This document shows, in pieces, positions 20,672 through 22,830 of a DNA stretch of 22,830 nt. Position 1 is the first letter of the stretch. The number at the start of each line of letters is the position of its first letter. The notes beneath the pieces are model-generated. The model worked only from the letters and a program-made list of their open reading frames with translations. It was not told the origin of the DNA and made no database searches. Both the position numbers and the translations under genes were made by a program. Source of the stretch: DASZOC01 sp035550975 (GTDB lineage: Bacteria; Actinomycetota; CADDZG01; WHSQ01); NCBI GenBank assembly GCA_035550975.1, contig DASZOC010000045.1, positions 1-22,830 on the forward strand, read 5' to 3'.

Positions 20672-21448
20672 TTACCTCTTCCGTGCCTTCCAGATCTCTT
20701 CGGAAGGCCACCGACGAGCCCAGTCCAGCGTCACGAACGGAAAATTGGTCGGCGAGTCTTCGGGCGGTCGCGGCTCAATGAAATCCTCGATCGCGAAACC
20801 ATTTGCGCGCAGGAGTCGGATCCACTCTCCGTGACCGATGTGGAATTCGACCTCCTCCGCATCCGGCCATTCAAATCTGTGCATTCAAAAGTAGGGACGC
20901 AGGAGCTCGTTGCCCGCGGGCCCCTCCTCCTCGCGCTCGGCGACGCAAAGAGTAAGAAGCGCCGAATTGCCCACAATGATTAGTTCACCGCCCGGTCTGA
21001 GAACGCGAGCCGCTTCAGGGACCCAGGCGTAGGGATCAGCCCATATCGCGGCACCGTATTCGGAGATCGCGACATCAAACGCCTCGTCGGGAAAGGGCAA
21101 CATTTCGCCGACACCAGCCACGAGCGAAAAGTGCAGATCGAATTCTCTCTGGAACCGCGTGGCGAGCTGCAATTGAGATGCCGTCGGATCAATGCCTGTA
21201 ACGCGGGCGCCGCGCTGGGAAAGCCAGGCACATAGGTACGCCGCTCCGCACCCGATCTCTAGTACGTCGCGCCCGGTAACGTCTGGAAGGAGTCGAAGCT
21301 GACTCTCGGGGATGTCCCAGATTCCCCACGATGGTTCGCTCGCCCACTTCGCGCGCATGGTAGCGGCGTAGTCGGAATCCCTGTCGCTCCACGCCTTCTG
21401 GTTGCGGCCGATGTAATCCGGGTAAGCCTGCTCACTTCCAATGGTCAT
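20672..21448 (-). pseudogene. Class I SAM-dependent methyltransferase interrupted by in-frame TGA
   Basis: ATG at 21448 overlaps the response-regulator stop (ATGA). Residues 1-187 carry the methyltransferase core: motif I VLEIGCGAAYLCAWLSQRGA, then VTGIDPTASQL, EMLPFPDEAFDVAISEYGA and VLRPGGELIIVG. After LLRPYF the codon at 20887-20885 is TGA, yet the same frame continues MHRFEWPDAEEVEFHIGHGE, WIRLLRANGF and ends WARRWPSEEIWKARKR, for a total of 258 residues. From memory, relatives read YFGMxR, so a Gly codon (GGA) seems to have become TGA. No SECIS-like hairpin follows. The next codon is ATG, so termination-reinitiation could yield a 70-aa second piece. Sequencing error, true pseudogene and split gene all remain possible. 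Confidence 0.8.
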
Positions 21449-22101
21449 TCTCCGACCCGCCTGGTCTCGTAGGCCCACATGGCGATCTCGACCCGGTTCC
21501 GAGCACCTAGTTTCCGCATGAGGCTGGCAAGATGCGTCTTCACCGTGCTGACGCTGATGTGCAGCTCGTCCGCGATCTCGTGGTTCGTCCAGCCCTTCGC
21601 CACAGGGATCAAGATGTCTTCCTCGCGGCTGGTCAACGGCTCGAGGGGTTCAGCCGACGGCGGTCCCGCTCTCTTTCCGGCGAAGGCGGCGAGAAGCCGG
21701 GCAGTGATGCTCGGGGCGATGAGTGCATCCCCCTCAGCGGCGGCGTGGACGGCTTGAGTGAGCAGCTCGGGCCCGGCGTCCTTTAGCAGGAACCCTCTAG
21801 CACCAGCCTTCAACGCCCCATGCACGTATTCATCGAGGTCGAAGGTAGTTATCACCACCACGGCCAGAGGGTCGTCCACGTCTGGCCCCGCGAGCAGCCG
21901 GGTCGCCTCGATACCATCCATCCCAGGCATCCGGATGTCGAACAAGCACACGTCAGGACGCAGCTCACGCGCGATCCCGACCGCCTCGAGGCCATCTGCC
22001 GCCACGCCTACGACCTCGATATCAGGTTGCGCATCGAGGATCATCGTGAGCCCGGTACGAACGATCTCCTGGTCGTCTGCAACAAGCACCCGGATGCTCA
22101 T
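21445..22101 (-). CDS. NarL/FixJ-type response regulator
   Basis: The product is 218 aa. ATG at 22101 overlaps the kinase stop (ATGA) and has GGGAG about 10 bases upstream; a longer frame to 22143 lies within the kinase. The receiver domain (1-120) has D9/D10, phospho-acceptor D55 (CLFDIRMPGMDG), the TT switch in VVITTFD, and the Lys in FLLKDAG. The C-terminal LuxR/GerE HTH (about 150-210) reads LTSREEDILIPVAKGWTNHE, then IADELHISVSTVKTHLASLMRKLGARNRVE. It should bind DNA as a dimer when phosphorylated by the adjacent kinase. The methyltransferase start overlaps its stop, so all three genes form one coupled operon. Confidence 0.95.
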   Translation of the reverse strand: MSIRVLVADDQEIVRTGLTMILDAQPDIEVVGVAADGLEAVGIARELRPDVCLFDIRMPGMDGIEATRLLAGPDVDDPLAVVVITTFDLDEYVHGALKAGARGFLLKDAGPELLTQAVHAAAEGDALIAPSITARLLAAFAGKRAGPPSAEPLEPLTSREEDILIPVAKGWTNHEIADELHISVSTVKTHLASLMRKLGARNRVEIAMWAYETRRVGE

Positions 22102-22830
22102 GGGGACTGATCTCCCGCAGGAAATGTAGCTTCCACGATCCAACCGCTGGCTTCATCTGGGCCGGCATGAAGGCTGCCGCCGAGCAAACCCGCCCGTTCG
22201 GCCATACCGACCAAGCCATAGCCCGGTGAGTTTCGAGCAGGCGACGTGACGTCGCCGTTGTCGCGAACGGTCAAGCACACCCGCTCACCCTTCCTTACGA
22301 CGTCGACCATGACCTGGGTTGCGTGGCGCGCGTGGCGCGCTGCATTGGTGATCGCTTCCTGAGCGATGCGATAGAGCGCCACCTGCACGGCGGGAGTGAC
22401 CCGGTCCAGGTCGCCGGATAGGCTCACGTCAACTATCGGCTGTCCCTCGACCTGGCCCGCCAGACGTTCGATGTCGGCCACACGTGGTTGCGGGCACAGG
22501 TCCGCGTCGGTCCCATCACGCAAGATGCCCACCATCGCGCGCATCTCCTTAAGGGCGCGCGACGCCGCCTGCTCGATCGCTCCGAGTGTCTTCAGCGCGA
22601 TCTGGGGGTTGGACTCGACCGACATCCGACCGGCCTGTGCCTGGATGGCGATGGCCGACACATGATGGCCTACCGCATCGTGGAGTTCGCGCGCGAGCAG
22701 GTTCCGTTCGCGAAGCTTCGCCTGCTCGATATCACGGCTTCGGCTATTGGGGTGGAAGCGAACAGACGCGCCCAACGCCGCGGAGAACAAGAAGAAGCCG
22801 ACGGTTGCGACGACGTCACGTGCGCTGGTG
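22098..22830 (-). CDS. Histidine kinase, HisKA_3 type (5' end beyond window)
   Basis: The frame stays open to the window's right edge, so the N-terminus is missing. The visible part starts in a membrane segment (DVVATVGFFLFSAALGASVRF, the last of a likely sensor membrane domain). It continues with a linker and the HisKA_3 dimerisation box ARELHDAVGHHVSAIAIQAQ, where the His of ELHD is phosphorylated. The HATPase domain has the N-box QEAITNAARHARHA, the G-box LTVRDNGD and GYGLVGMAERAGLLGGSL. This is the NarX/DesK-like kinase family that pairs with NarL-type regulators, as here. The stop overlaps the response-regulator start by 4 bases. The signal sensed cannot be inferred. Confidence 0.94.
   Translation of the reverse strand, partial: TSARDVVATVGFFLFSAALGASVRFHPNSRSRDIEQAKLRERNLLARELHDAVGHHVSAIAIQAQAGRMSVESNPQIALKTLGAIEQAASRALKEMRAMVGILRDGTDADLCPQPRVADIERLAGQVEGQPIVDVSLSGDLDRVTPAVQVALYRIAQEAITNAARHARHATQVMVDVVRKGERVCLTVRDNGDVTSPARNSPGYGLVGMAERAGLLGGSLHAGPDEASGWIVEATFPAGDQSP

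Noticed and set aside
20605..20680. Functional tRNA-Gly
   Set aside because: The 5' half and D-arm are absent, the anticodon loop lacks a base and the T-stem has mismatches.
12306..20887. Alternative genetic code with UGA as Trp or Gly
   Set aside because: TGA ends many intact genes here (for example those ending at 4056, 12045 and the minus-strand stop at 22098), and high GC does not fit the known recoded lineages.
20840..20890. Second selenoprotein in the methyltransferase
   Set aside because: The position aligns to Gly, not Cys, and no stem with a G-led loop was found 16-37 bases downstream; only a 3-bp CCG/CGG pairing is visible.

Overview
The window is GC-rich (well over 60% by eye) and gene-dense. 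GTG starts, 4-base ATGA/GTGA overlaps, lipoproteins and families such as DUF2905, DUF1801, VOC and an NfeD/slipin pair are all common. This fits an uncultured soil- or sediment-type Actinomycetota, but nothing here fixes the class. There is no rRNA, complete tRNA, CRISPR array or transposase, and no gene-free stretch longer than about 250 bases.

Layout: (1) 1-2872, minus strand: a secreted protein of unknown function, a GerE-type HTH regulator, and two small proteins too short for normal gene calling. (2) 2950-6963: an exported GH3 (NagZ-like) hydrolase, a stand-alone receiver protein, an NfeD protease coupled to a slipin, and a tiny lipoprotein. (3) 6977-10789, minus strand: a MarR regulator, a sulfatase lipoprotein and a GT-C-like membrane protein in one probable operon. 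(4) 10829-12635, plus strand: a small membrane protein, a VOC protein, then a 4-TM protein overlapping a carboxymuconolactone decarboxylase (CMD/AhpD-like) gene. (5) 12646-14831: a small protein, a DJ-1/PfpI protein, and a MerR regulator coupled to a 43-aa membrane peptide and divergent from a CC-motif protein. (6) 14889-18777: a membrane-anchored protein with a DUF421 protein, an FNT channel, and a seven-bladed SBBP propeller. (7) 18865-20493: VOC, DUF2905 and DUF1801 proteins and tiny ORFs. (8) 20568-22830, minus strand: a decayed tRNA-Gly 3' end, then histidine kinase, response regulator and methyltransferase genes with 4-base overlaps.

The strongest finding is a selenoprotein gene at 12042-12635. 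The CMD redox motif CxxC is written Cys-Pro-Trp-TGA. The frame continues with clear CMD homology to a TAG stop. A perfect 7-bp hairpin with a GGTCG loop begins 10 nt after the TGA, and its loop begins 17 nt after the TGA, where a bacterial SECIS should be. A standard caller would truncate this gene at 88 residues. A second in-frame TGA, in the methyltransferase at 20885-20887, has no such hairpin and falls where relatives carry Gly, so I read it as a nonsense mutation.

Other leads are the tRNA-Gly remnant as a possible attachment site, a two-cysteine C-terminal domain shared by the two large secreted proteins, and a MerR/operator/CC-protein module with a coupled micropeptide.
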